In this document: positions 46,286 through 58,680 of the stretch, piece by piece | How positions within the stretch are numbered: position 1 is the first letter of the stretch | How the letters are laid out: every line of letters starts with the position of its first letter | From: Macrostomum hystrix | Lineage: Eukaryota > Platyhelminthes > Macrostomidae | Assembly: GCA_950097015.1 (NCBI GenBank) | Contig: CATNEN010000002.1 | Coordinates: 2,170,001-2,234,000, forward strand | Direction of reading: 5' to 3' | DNA length: 64,000 nucleotides | The notes under the pieces: model-generated | The model's input: the letters and a program-made list of their open reading frames with translations, nothing else | Databases searched by the model: none | What the model was told of the DNA's origin: nothing | Translations under genes and position numbers: made by a program

Positions 46286-47141
46286 ATCAGGAAAGCAGCT
46301 GCTTCTGCAGTCAAACGCAGTGCAATGAAATGGAAAATGCCATGTATTCTCAATCATTGACTGGACTCGCCGGCATTGCTGGAAAACAAGAGATTTCATA
46401 TCCGGAGAGCTAAAAATTTTAGACCGCTTTTCGGCTGTTGAAAGGAGGCCACGAGAGTCAAAGCGGTGCATGGGTCAGAAAATGCGCGGATTTGTTTTCG
46501 CTTGTTTGTCACGAGCGTAATTAAAATATTTATTGGAAAAATTACTGGATTCTGGATTCTGACAGTGGAAATTTCCTGGTCTAAATCAAGCATTGTGAAA
46601 ATTCTTACCTTGCCTCTGAATACACAATGCTTTAATCTTATCAATAAAAACTGGCTTTACTACTACTAACCAGATTAAGTTCAGAAAAATAGCTGCTTTC
46701 GTAGAAACTCGTTGCACTTTTAATTAAAATGCTGTGATTGTTTAACGCCTCGTTTTTGCTTAGTTACAATGACGATGGTACTTGATACGCCGTACGTCTC
46801 TACGCTCGCTCATTGATGAGCATCATGTTCTAATTATTTTAACTTAAAGCACATGCCAGATGTCACAAGAGTTCCTGAACAGCGACCAGCCTACTTCAAG
46901 TAGTTTAAGTTTGTGGCCGTATTTCCACTGGTTCTGAGCCGTATATACTCGCGCTATCCGTTTCCTAGCAGAATCAGCCAATCCAAGTACGATCTCAGTG
47001 TCCAATTGCTTCTGCACAAGGCCCTCGACAACCCTCACGTTCGCCCTTAAAACGGGGGGCATCAGCCCATGAACTCCTTCCCGCTTTTGTCTGGAACGTA
47101 AGTGTGTCTATATTAAAGCCCTTCAAAGTAAAAAGGACAAA
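46286..47141. other. Upstream region of the 47-kb GPCR
   Basis: No gene seen. TATATTA at about 47109 lies only some 30 nt from the receptor ATG, too close for an ordinary TATA box with a leader. The 72-codon minus frame at 46844-47062 has a protein-like composition but no family I recognise. Confidence 0.45.
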
Positions 47142-48347
47142 ATGTCACGAAATATCGAGCTGCCGGACATCGCCGACACCTCGCTGGTCGACAACTCGAC
47201 TGGCCTTCGCCTGACGTCTCCGCCAGCTTCTGCGCACGTTTTCGACAGCGTCGCTTGGAGTGCAACCCTCGCCTTCTCGATATTCGCCGTGCTGCTCAAC
47301 GCGTACCTGCTGAGGGCCCTGACTCAGAGGCGTCAGACGGCTCGACATGGCAAGACCAACAGCCTGCTGGTGCTGACTGGCTCTGAGATTGCCCTGACGC
47401 TGTTCCTGTCCTGCTATCTCGTGGTCTATCGGGCGTCCGGTCGACTGCACCTCGAATCCGGCTTCCACACGCTGCACATAGTTCGCAACTACTGGATACT
47501 GGCCATCACCGCCTGCCGCCTCGTGGTCATTGTGCAGCCGTTCCGAGCCACCCAGGCGGGAGGCTTCTTCGGAGCGCGTCGTCAAGCGCAGACTCTCACA
47601 GGGATTGTTGTCCTGGCCACGGCTGTGGTTTGGATCAGCGCCGCGGCCACGGCCTCCGGTCAGATTCCTGTCCAGCTGATCAACCAGAGCGACGTCCGCC
47701 TCACCTTCGATGCGGCCGGCCTCATCGCCGCCAATTTCAGTCGGGTTTTCCACAACGCGAACCTGGTGGACCGAGGTCTCGCGATTCGGGACGCAGTCAG
47801 GCCGGGTCTGATTCGCTACGCTCTCGTGGTCTCATTTGGAAGCATCCTTCCCGGCAGCTGCATCACCGTGATGGGCGCCAAGATGGCTAAGGAGTTGCGT
47901 CGCAGCGTGTTCAACCGCGCCTCGTCCCGGCGGTCCTGCAAGCTGGTGCTGCTGCTCTCTCTCGGCTTCGTCGTCTGCGAGTTTCCGTTCGCCGTGGCGC
48001 ACATCGTGACAGTGGCGTACGTCCTGTGCACCAGCGGCCCAATTAGCGAGCTCGACATTGTCATGGAGCGAATGGAGCGAGTGGCTAGCTGGGGCCTCGC
48101 CTTCGTGCCGGTGGACTCCTGCCTGAACTTTGTCATCCTGATGCGTTACAGCAAGAGCTTCCGGCGGGCGCTTCGCGGCAGCTGCAAGAAGGCGACATTA
48201 GGCGGCGATGGCACCAACGGAGGTGGCATCGGTGGCGGCAGCGGTGGTGGACAGTCGCGCGGAGCGGCTAACAACGGTGAACAGGTGGCGCTGCAGATGC
48301 ACAGCTGGAACTGCAGCAGGAGTGAACTGCAACTGCAGCAGGAGTGA
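47142..48347 (+). CDS. Divergent rhodopsin-like GPCR, intronless
   Basis: Single-exon seven-transmembrane receptor of 401 aa, plasma membrane, ligand unknown. The ATG at 47142 follows AAAGGACAAA; an NST sequon lies near residue 18. TM1 is about 37-58, with LLNAYLL where GN is usual. TM3 ends CRLVVIVQP, keeping Arg and Pro but not Asp or Tyr of DRY. TM6 contains LLLSLGFVVCEFPFAVAHIV. TM7 ends LNFVILMRYSKSFRRAL in place of NPxxY. I see no cysteine at the top of TM3 or in loop 2, so the usual disulfide is missing. The tail is Gly-rich, then runs into a 22-bp minisatellite that supplies the last residues and the TGA. It is not close to the receptor at 1.3-3.0 kb. Likely a lineage-specific receptor. 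Confidence 0.83.
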   Translation: MSRNIELPDIADTSLVDNSTGLRLTSPPASAHVFDSVAWSATLAFSIFAVLLNAYLLRALTQRRQTARHGKTNSLLVLTGSEIALTLFLSCYLVVYRASGRLHLESGFHTLHIVRNYWILAITACRLVVIVQPFRATQAGGFFGARRQAQTLTGIVVLATAVVWISAAATASGQIPVQLINQSDVRLTFDAAGLIAANFSRVFHNANLVDRGLAIRDAVRPGLIRYALVVSFGSILPGSCITVMGAKMAKELRRSVFNRASSRRSCKLVLLLSLGFVVCEFPFAVAHIVTVAYVLCTSGPISELDIVMERMERVASWGLAFVPVDSCLNFVILMRYSKSFRRALRGSCKKATLGGDGTNGGGIGGGSGGGQSRGAANNGEQVALQMHSWNCSRSELQLQQE

Positions 48348-48685
48348 ACTGCAGCTGCAGCGGGAGTGAACTGCAACTGCAGCGGGAGTGAACTGCAAAT
48401 GCAGCGGGAGTGAATTGCAACTGCAGCGGGAGTGACCTGCAACTGCAGCGGGAGTGACCTGCAACTGCAGCGGGAGTGAACTGCAAATGCAGCGGGAGTG
48501 AACTGCAAATGCAGCGGGAGTGAACTGCAGCTGCAGCGGGAGTGACCTGCAACTGCAGCGGGAGTGAACTGCAGCTGCAGCGGGAGTGAACTGCAGCTGC
48601 AGCAGGAGTGAACTGCAGCTGCAGCGGGAGTGAACTGCAACTGCAGCGGGAGTGAACTGCAACTGCAGCGGGAGTGAAGTGCAAC
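48295..48685. repeat. 22-bp minisatellite over GPCR 3' end and UTR
   Basis: Unit CTGCAACTGCAGCGGGAGTG plus AA, about 17 copies with CAGCTG, CAAATG and GTGACC variants. The first units are coding (SRSELQLQQE), the TGA at 48345-48347 is part of a unit, and the rest is 3' UTR. Minus frames of 138-164 codons are artefacts. Confidence 0.92.
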
Positions 48686-48734
48686 GTAACTTTATACTCG
48701 TAGTTTAGCTTTCAATGCTTATTAAAATATATCA

Positions 48735-48740
48735 AATAAA
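48735..48740 (+). terminator. Poly(A) signal of the 47-kb GPCR
   Basis: AATAAA about 390 nt after the stop codon and just beyond the minisatellite, with GT/T-rich sequence following. It implies that the mRNA carries the array. Confidence 0.55.
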
Positions 48741-48823
48741 TGTTTCGTGTGTGCTTTTGTGCTTCGTTTGCAGCTGCTGCTTTAGCTCAAAATAGCTAAA
48801 GCTTTTCAGAGAAACCGCTTTCA

Positions 48824-51800
48824 ATGGAACTAGAAGCAGACACAATGGAACTAGAAGCAGACACAATGGAACTAGAAGCAGACACAATGGAACTAGAAGC
48901 AGACACCATGGAACTAGAAGCAGACACAGTGGAACTAGAAGCAGACACAGTGGAACTAGAAGCAGACACAGTGGAACTAGAATCAGACACAGTGGAACTA
49001 GAATCAGACACAGTGGAACTAGAAGCAGACACAGTAGAACTAGAAGCAGACACAGTGGAACTAGAAGCATACACAGTAGAACTAGAATCAGACACAGTGG
49101 AACTAGAAGCAGACACAGTGGAACTAGAATCAGACACAGTGGAACTAGAAGCAGACACAGTAGAACTAGAAGCAGACACAGTGGAACTAGAATCAGACAC
49201 AGTGGAACTAGAAGCAGACACAGTGGAACTAGAAGCAGACACAGTGGAACTAGAAGCAGACACAGTAGAACTAGAAGCAGACACAGTAGAACTAGAATCA
49301 GACACAGTGGAACTAGAAGCAGACACAGTGGAACTAGAAGCAGACACAGTGGAACTAGAATCAGACACAGTGGAACTAGAAGCAGACACAGTGGAACTAG
49401 AAGCAGACACAGTGGAACTAGAAGCAGACACAGTGGAACTAGAATCAGACACAGTGGAACTAGAAGCAGACACAGTGGAACTAGAAGCAGACACAGTGGA
49501 ACTAGAAGCAGACACAGTGGAACTAGAAGCAGACACAGTGGAACTAGAAGCAGACACAGTGGAACTAGAAGCAGACACAGTGGAACTAGAAGCAGACACA
49601 GTGGAACTAGAAGCAGACACAGTGGAACTAGAAGCAGACACAGTGGAACTGGAAGCAGACACAGTAGAACTAGAATCAGACACAGTGGAACTAGAAGCAG
49701 ACACAGTAGAACTAGAATCAGACACAGTGGAACTGGAAGCAGACACAGTGGAACTAGAAGCGGACACAGTGGAACTAGAATCAGACACAGTGGAACTAGA
49801 ATCAGACACAGTGGAACCAGAATCAGACACAGTGGAACTAGAAGCAGACACAGTAGAACTAGAAGCAGACACAGTGGAACTAGAAGCAGACACAGTGGAA
49901 CTAGAATCAGACACAGTGGAACTAGAATCAGACACAGTGGAACTAGAATCAGACACAGTGGAACTAGAAGCAGACACAGTAGAACTAGAAGCAGACACAG
50001 TGGAACTAGAAGCATACACAGTAGAACTAGAAGCAGACACAGTGGAACTAGAAGCAGACACAGTGGAACTAGAATCAGACACAGTGGAACTAGAAGCAGA
50101 CACAGTAGAACTAGAAGCAGACACAGTGGAACTAGAATCAGACACAGTGGAACTAGAATCAGACACAGTGGAACTAGAAGCAGACACAGTAGAACTAGAA
50201 GCAGACACAGTGGAACTAGAAGCATACACAGTAGAACTAGAAGCAGACACAGTGGAACTAGAAGCAGACACAGTGGAACTAGAATCAGACACAGTGGAAC
50301 TAGAAGCAGACACAGTGGAACTAGAAGCAGACACAGTGGAACTAAAAGCAGACACAGTGGAACTAGAAGCAGACACAGTGGAACTAGAATCAGACACAGT
50401 GGAACTAGAATCAGACACAGTGGAACTAGAATCAGACACAGTGGAACTAGAAGCAGACACAGTGGAACTAGAATCAGACACAGTGGAACTAGAAGCAGAC
50501 ACAGTGGAACTAGAAGCAGACACAGTGGAACTAGAAGCAGACACAGTGGAACTAGAAGCAGACACAGTGGAACTAGAAGCAGACACAGTGGAACTAGAAT
50601 CAGACACAGTGGAACTAGAAGCAGACACAGTAGAACTAGAAGCAGACACAGTGGAACTAGAATCAGACACAGTGGAACTAGAATCAGACACAGTGGAACT
50701 AGAAGCAGACACAGTAGAACTAGAAGCAGACACAGTGGAACTAGAAGCATACACAGTAGAACTAGAAGCAGACACAGTGGAACTAGAAGCAGACACAGTG
50801 GAACTAGAATCAGACACAGTGGAACTAGAAGCAGACACAGTGGAACTAGAAGCAGACACAGTGGAACTAAAAGCAGACACAGTGGAACTAGAATCAGACA
50901 CAGTGGAACTAGAATCAGACACAGTGGAACTAGAAGCAGACACAGTGGAACTAGAATCAGACACAGTGGAACTAGAAGCAGACACAGTGGAACTAGAAGC
51001 AGACACAGTGGAACTAGAAGCAGACACAGTGGAACTAGAAGCAGACACAGTGGAACTAGAAGCAGACACAGTGGAACTAAAAGCAGACACAGTGGAACTA
51101 GAAGCAGACACAGTGGAACTAGAAGCAGACACAGTGGAACTAGAAGCAGACACAGTGGAACTAGAAGCAGACACAGTGGAACTAAAAGCAGACACAGTGG
51201 AACTAGAAGCAGACACAGTGGAACTAGAATCAGACACAGTGGAACTAGAAGCAGACACAGTGGAACTAGAAGCAGACACAGTGGAACTAGAAGCAGACAC
51301 AGTGGAACTGGAAGCAGACACAGTGGAACTAGAATCAGACACAGTGGAACTAGAATCAGACACAGTGGAACTAGAATCAGACACAGTGGAACTAGAAGCA
51401 GACACAGTGGAACTAGAATCAGACACAGTGGAACTAGAATCAGACACAGTGGAACTAGAATCAGACACAGTGGAACTAGAAGCAGACACAGTGGAACTAG
51501 AATCAGACACAGTGGAACTAGAAGCAGACACAGTGGAACTAGAAGCAGACACAGTGGAACTAGAAGCAGACACAGTGGAACTAGAAGCAGACACAGTGGA
51601 ACTAGAAGCAGACACAGTGGAACTAAAAGCAGACACAGTGGAACTAGAAGCAGACACAGTGGAACTAGAATCAGACACAGTAGAACTAGAAGTAGACACA
51701 GTGGAACTAGAAGCAGACACAGTGGAACTAAAAGCAGACACAGTGGAACTAGAAGCAGACACAGTGGAACTAGAAGCAGACACAGTGGAACTAGAAGCAG

Positions 51801-52363
51801 ACACAGTGGAACTAGAAGCAGACACAGTGGAACTAGAAGCAGACACAGTGGAACTAGAAGCAGACACAGTGGAACTAGAAGCAGACACAGTGGAACTAGA
51901 AGCAGACACAGTGGAACTAGAAGCAGACACAGTGGAACTAGAATCAGACACAGTGGAACTGGAAGCAGACACAGTGGAACTAAAAGCAGACACAGTGGAA
52001 CTAGAATCAGACACAGTGGAACTAGAAGCAGACACAGTGGAACTAAAAGCAGACACAGTGGAACTAGAAGCAGACACAGTGGAACTAGAATCAGACACAG
52101 TGGAACTAGAATCAGACACAGTGGAACTAGAATCAGACACAGTGGAACTAGAAGCAGACACAGTGGAACTAGAAGCAGACACAGTGGAACTAGAAGCAGA
52201 CACAGTGGAATTAGAAGCAGACACAGTGGAACTAGAATCAGACACAGTGGAACTAGAAGCAGACACAGTGGAACTAGAAGCAGACACAGTAGAACTAGAA
52301 GCAGACACAGTGGAACTAGAAGCAGACACAGTGGAACTAGAAGCAGACACAGTGGAACTAGAA
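48824..52363. repeat. 21-bp minisatellite, about 168 copies, open on both strands
   Basis: Unit TGGAACTAGAAGCAGACACA plus G. Common variants are GCA/TCA, GTG/GTA, GAA/AAA and GCA/GCATAC. The plus frame is open for 1229 codons (Val-Glu-Leu-Glu-Ala-Asp-Thr), the minus frames for 1201 and 672. The plus frame has an ATG at its very first unit and continues about 47 codons past the array, but no splice site, domain or codon bias separates it from the minus frames. I annotate it as a repeat. Confidence 0.93.
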
Positions 52364-52519
52364 GTACATGTTAACGAGAAACATGTTGAGACTGCTCTCA
52401 TTTTTTACAACGTGTGGTTTTTCAACACAAGTGTAAAATATTTGGAAGTGCAACGTCCGGATTTAATAAAAACATATTTTGACAGGTCTTGTCATGATTC
52501 TATTCGTTCCTGAAAGACG

Positions 52520-54116
52520 AAGACTTAGCTTCACAATGCTTGCATGGATAAATAATTTTATTAAAGATCTTATTGATCAAAAAACTTTGTCCTAACCAGG
52601 TGCACTTTTAGTAAAGAAATGCAAAAGCAACCACTTTTGGTGGCCGTTGAAAATGTAACTACAAAAAAGTTAAATATGTGTTTGAAGAAATATGAACAAG
52701 CTTTTTTATGTCAAGAAATGCCTCTGAAATGTCAGGACAGATTTCAAAGAATTTTAGACAGGTTTCAAAGAAATAGAGACCGATTTCTAAGAAACCAAGA
52801 CACATTTCTTCGAAATCGAGACATTTACGACAGTCAATATGTAATTTTACCTCGATACTTGAAAAGCAGTATCGATTTCTGAACTCATACTAGCTTCCCA
52901 GATGGAACCAGATTTAGAAGAAAACGATAGAAATTTCTAAGAAATTTAGACATACTTCTAGGAAAGGGAGGCATCGGTGAGGAATCGACACATTAGTTTT
53001 TTTAAGGCAGGACTATTTAAATTTTAGAAATGCTTAGACATATCGGGGTATGTCAAAAAGTTAAGAGACATTTCTAAGAAATCTAGAGAAGTTTCTAAGA
53101 AATGTAAAATCAAAAGTAATTTTTTTAAATCAAGTTCTGAAGAACATAATGCTTGTGTCGTTAGAATAGAGCCGTATATAACTATATATTAATTTTGAAA
53201 CTGTAAAGTTCACTGCTATGAAAAAGCCTGTAATAATTGCGACCTTGAAAACAGAATTCCTTTGTGTAGGAAATATCACTTTGAATGATAATTAAAATTA
53301 TTAAGCTTGCAGTTTAATCAGGAAGCTTGCGAGAACTCAAAATAATGCCTGTGTGCAAGCTACAAGCAGTCACAATGCCGCCGCTCTTGTTTGCTGGCTT
53401 GTCCAGTTTCTTTAGCGAAAGAAATCTTCATTAACAAAGCAAAGCATGTTGACGTGTACTAATTAGGGCTCGTTACCATGACAACCGTATGACTCTTTTG
53501 TCTTCAAAGACTATTTTTTCAAATTCGAAATTAATTCCAATCAGGACACATTGTGCTGAAGTATTTATAGACGCGTCGAGAAATTCAGCAATTTGGAAAG
53601 AATGCCCACTTTTCCATCAGCTCTTGTAGCAGTGGAAATGACCTGGGGGGGCTATTTCCCCCTGGGGAAGGCCATGGAGTTCAAATATTTTTTCCGTGTT
53701 CTGGAACTTCATGACGATTGGTTGAATAATTTGGTAGATAAAGGAAAAGAAAATTGTTGGGATTTTGAAATACTTACTGTGAACTGCAACTTCAAAATCA
53801 ATTTTTAGATTCAAAACCCAAGACTTGTCCTTCTACGGGGATTTGCATCCAGAATTTCTAAAGGGATCACTGCTGAAATCAGTATTTCGCCATAGGTTTT
53901 CATAATCGTATTAAATTATTGTCAATTTATTCTCTATAATCGTAGAATCTAATAACTTATTCTCTTTTTTATTCCTTAAATCTCATGCGTCTATATTTTA
54001 AGCTGGATTAGCAGCATTGCCAAATATGCTGCATAACAAGGTCATTTTCTAGGAAACGCGACTTCATACAGTCTTACAATAGCTATTCAGGGGCTATTGC
54101 AGTACACGAGAAATAA
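52520..54116. other. Intergenic with decayed 11-13-bp repeat
   Basis: From about 52730 to 53110 the motif GACATTTCTAAGAAAT and relatives recur irregularly, an old decayed tandem array. The 87-codon frame at 52619 is made of it. The rest is AT-rich without recognised genes. Confidence 0.5.
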
Positions 54117-54915
54117 GATGTTAGTTTGTGTAGTATGTAAAATTCATGTGTAGTATGTGAAAGTCATGTGTAGTATGTGAAAATCATGTATAGTATGTGA
54201 ACATCATGTGTAGTATGTGAAAATAATGTGTAGTATGTGAACATCATGTGTAGTATGAGAAAGTCATTTGTAGTATGTGAAAATCATCTGTAGTATGTGA
54301 AAGTCATTTGTAGTATGTGAACATCATGTATAGTATGTGAAAATCATGTGTAGTATGTGAAAATCATGTGTAGTATGTGAAAATCATGTGTAGTATGTGA
54401 AAATCATGTGTAGTATGTGAAAATCATGTGTAGTATGTGAAAATCATGTGTAGTATGTGAAAATCATCTGTAGCCTGTGATATTCACGGGTTGTTAAGTG
54501 AAAATCATGTGTAGTATGTGAACATCATGTGTAGTATGTGAAAATAATGTGTAGTATGTGAACATCATGTGTAGTATGAGAAAGTCATTTGTAGTATGTG
54601 AAAATCATCTGTAGTATGTGAAAGTCATTTGTAGTATGTGAACATCATGTATAGTATGTGAAAATCATGTGTAGTATGTGAAAATCATGTGTAGTATGTG
54701 AAAATCATGTGTAGTATGTGAAAATCATGTGTAGTATGTGAAAATCATGTGTAGTATGTGAAAATCATGTGTAGTATGTGAAAATCATCTGTAGCCTGTG
54801 ATATTCACGGGTTGTTAAGTGAAAATCATGTGTAGTATGTGAAAATCATGTGTAGTATGTGAAAATAATGTGTAGCCTGTGATATTCACGGGTTGTTAAG
54901 TGAAAATCACATGTC
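54117..54915. repeat. 18-bp minisatellite with 321-bp higher-order unit
   Basis: Unit TGTAGTATGTGAAAATCA. The divergent block TAGCCTGTGATATTCACGGG appears at 54471, 54792 and 54873. The stretch before the first two is otherwise nearly identical, so a 321-bp block was duplicated. Confidence 0.9.
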
Positions 54916-56136
54916 ATATGTGAAATTTAGGCTTAGCATCTGAGGTGTGAATGGACATCAGAAGCGTTTAATTAAGTTTGTTAAAATGCATGAGAACAAT
55001 AGCGGTGCAAAACACAGGTGCTTTAATTATGGCTTCAAACTGACAACAATAATAACAAGATTTCGTACTAGAATTTGAGGAAGGTGAAGAAAAATAAAAG
55101 GAAAAAAGTTTTTCAAAAGCCGGTGGAAAAAACGAGCATCTGCCCCCCAAAGCTCAAACCTCTAACACCTTTCTTTAGCAGCAAGCAACAACAAACCCAA
55201 GGTCGATTTTGACTAGCAAAGAAAAAATTTCCACTCCTAAAGAGGCTGGAACTGCAACGAAGCCCTGCCCCCCAGTCTGAGGTATCCAAATCGTTGTTTC
55301 AATTTATTTTTCCATGCAGCGTTGCCAGAATCAAATCAAAGACTGACCAGACGCAAGGATACAAAGCTACAGCCTTTGCGCGATTAGAAAACTAAAATGT
55401 AGTACGTAAGATAACAAACAAGAGTGCAAAAATCTTCAACTTACTACTTACTGATAAGTAGTAATAATGAACGGATTTTCCTGAGAGTATTTTTTCATCA
55501 TCAACTGATTTCAAAGGCCTCGATTAATTTAGAAATTAACTTCTAGACAATTGGTCGATTCGCTGATTTACCAGGAACTGTGCTAGAAACCACAATGTGG
55601 TAATTATTTACCTATTGTTCTAATCACTAATTGTTACTTACTGATACTTACTTATTAACGTTGAAAGTTCACGGGGGCATTAAAAAACGCACATTTTCTA
55701 TTTTTGTACCTCTTAAAAATTTCATCGCCATAAAAATCAAGAACACGAGCGAAAATCTTACGCTCTAACAGAAAAAAAGCTACTTCCAGAATCACAAATT
55801 ACAAATATCGGCAAACTCGAGATGTACAACAATTGTCTGGTGGGTTGCCTGGTGGCAAAACAAAAAAGGCATTATTGTTTCTGCTCAGAAAACTTCATTA
55901 TGTGAGTATGTCAGTTATTATTGTTGATTGATAATAAATTATTACAACCAATTGTTATTATAACCATGTATTATAACCATTGTTATTATAATTGTCCATG
56001 GACTGAACAGCTCTACACAACCTTTGAAAGGGCCACTAAATAGCAGGTCGTTGTGAGAAAATAGATTGTTTTTAAATAAAAATAAATTTCTTAGATCATC
56101 TCAAACTACTTACTGCTGCTTTTCTCTCTAAAGGTC
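54916..56136. other. Intergenic, AT-rich
   Basis: No gene seen. TGTCCATGGACTGAACAGCT near 55993 is a minus-oriented SINE2 end. Confidence 0.55.
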
Positions 56137-58680
56137 TCAATCCGAAACTAAATCCCAATCCGAATCCGAAACTAAACCCCAATCCGAATCCAAAACTTAA
56201 CCCCAATCCGAATCCGAAATAAAACACCAATTCGAATCCGAAACTAAATCCCAATCCGAATCCGAAACTAATCCCCAATTCGAATCCGAAACTAAACCCC
56301 AATCCGAATCCGAAACTTAACCCCAATCCGAATCCGAAACTAAACCCCAATCTAAATCCGAAACTAATCCCCAATTCGAATCCGAAACTAAACCCCAATC
56401 CGAATCCGAAACTAAACCCCAATCCGAATCCGAAACTAAACCCCAATCCGAATCCGAAAATAAACCCCAATCCGAATCCGAATCCGAAACTAAACCCCAA
56501 TCCGAATCCGAAACTAAACCCCAATTCGAATCCGAAACTAAACCCCAATCCGAATCCGAAACTAAACCCCAATTCGAATCCGAAACTAATCCCCAATCCG
56601 AATCCGAAACTAAACCCCAATCCGAATCCGAAACTAAACCCCAATCCGAATCCGAAACTAAACCCCAATCCGAATCCGAAACTTAACCCCAATCCGAATC
56701 CGAAACTAAACCCCAATCTAAATCCGAAACTAAACCCCAATCCGAATCCGAAACTAAACCCCAATCCGAATCCGAAACTAAACCCCAATCCGAATCCGAA
56801 ACTAAATCCCAATTCGAATCCGAAACTAAATCCCAATTCGAATCCGAAACTAATCCCCAATCCGAATCCGAAACTAAACCCCAATCCGAATCCGAAACTA
56901 ATCCCCAATCCGAATCCGAAACTAATCCCCAATCCGAATCCGAAACTAAACCCCAATCCGAATCCGAAACTAAACCCCAATCCGAATCCGAAACTAAACC
57001 CCAATTCGAATCCGAAACTTAACCCCAATCCGAATCCGAAACTAAACCCCAATCTAAATCCGAAACCAAACCCCAATCCGAATCCGAAACTAAACCCCAA
57101 TCCGAATCCGAAACTAAACCCCAATCCGAATCCGAAACTAAATCCCAATTCGAATCCGAAACTAAATCCCGATTCGAATCCGAAACTAAATCCCAATTCG
57201 AATCCGAAACTAATCCCCAATTCGAATCCGAAACTAATCCCCAATTCGAATCCGAAACTAAATCCCAATTCGAATCCGAAACTAAACCCCAATTCGAATC
57301 CGAAACTAAATCCCAATTCGAATCCGAAACTAAACCCCAATTCGAATCCGAAACTAAATCCCAATTCGAATCCGAAACTAAATCCCAATCCGAATCCGAA
57401 ACTAAATCCCAATCCGAATCCGAAACTAAACCCCAATTCGAATCCGAAACTAAATCCCAATTCGAATCCGAAACTAAACCCCAATTCGAATCCGAAACTA
57501 AATCCCAATTCGAATCCGAAACTAAACCCCAATTCGAATCCGAAACTAAACCCCAATTCGAATCCGAAACTAAATCCCAATTCGAATCCGAAACTAAATC
57601 CCAATTCGAATCCGAAACTAAATCCCAATTCGAATCCGAAACTAAATCCCAATTCGAATCCGAAACTAAATCCCAATTCGAATCCGAACCTAATCCTAAT
57701 TCGAATCCGAAACTAATCCCCAATTCGAATCCGAAACTTAACCCCAATCCGAATCCGAAACTAAACCCCAATTCGAATCCGAAACTAAACCCCAATCCGA
57801 ATCCGAAACTAAACCCCAATCCGAATCCGAAACTTAACCCCAATCCGAATCCGAAACTAATCCCCAATTCGAATCCGAAACTAAATCCCAATTCGAATCC
57901 GAAACTAATCCCCAATTCGAATCCGAAACTAAATCCCAATTCGAATCCGAAACTAATCCCCAATTCGAATCCGAAACTAAACCCCAATCCGAATCCGAAA
58001 CTAAACCCCAATCCGAATCCGAAACTAAACCCCAATCCGAATCCGAAACTAAACCCCAATCCGAATCCGAAAATAAACCCCAATCCGAATCCGAATCCGA
58101 AACTAAACCCCAATCCGAATCCGAAACTTAACCCCAATCCGAATCCGAAACTAAACCCCAATCCGAATCCGAAACTAAACCCCAATCCGAATCCGAAACT
58201 AAACCCCAATCCGAATCCGAAACTTAACCCCAATCCGAATCCGAAACTAAACCCCAATCCGAATCCGAAACTAAACCCCAATCCGAATCCGAATCCGAAA
58301 CTAAACCCCAATCCGAATCCGAATCCGAAACTAAACCCCAATCCGAATCCGAAACTAAACCCCAATCCGAATCCGAAACTTAACCCCAATCCGAATCCGA
58401 AACTAAACCCCAATCCGAATCCGAAACTAAACCCCAATCCGAATCCGAAACTAAACCCCAATCCGAATCCGAAACTAAACCCCAATCCGAATCCGAAACT
58501 AAACCCCAATCCGAATCCGAATCCGAAACTAAACCCCAATCCGAATCCGAAACTTAACCCCAATCCGAATCCGAAACTAAACCCCAATCCGAATCCGAAA
58601 CTAAACCCCAATCCGAATCCGAAACTAAACCCCAATCCGAATCCGAAACTAAACCCCAATCCGAATCCGAAACTAAACTA
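56137..58680. repeat. 24-bp minisatellite, about 105 copies
   Basis: Unit AATCCGAATCCGAAACTAAA followed by four C, with TCCGAA/TTCGAA, AAACCCC/AATCCCC and AAACTTAA variants and occasional extra 6-bp AATCCG. Minus frames of 526 and 546 codons (Gly-Phe-Ser-Phe repeats) are artefacts. The same unit reappears at 63.9 kb. Confidence 0.94.

Noticed and set aside
56096-58659. Gly/Phe/Ser-rich frames of 526 and 546 codons resembling silk or nucleoporin repeats
   Set aside because: They follow the 24-bp minisatellite exactly, lose frame where 6-bp units or point changes occur, and have no leader, intron or unique domain.
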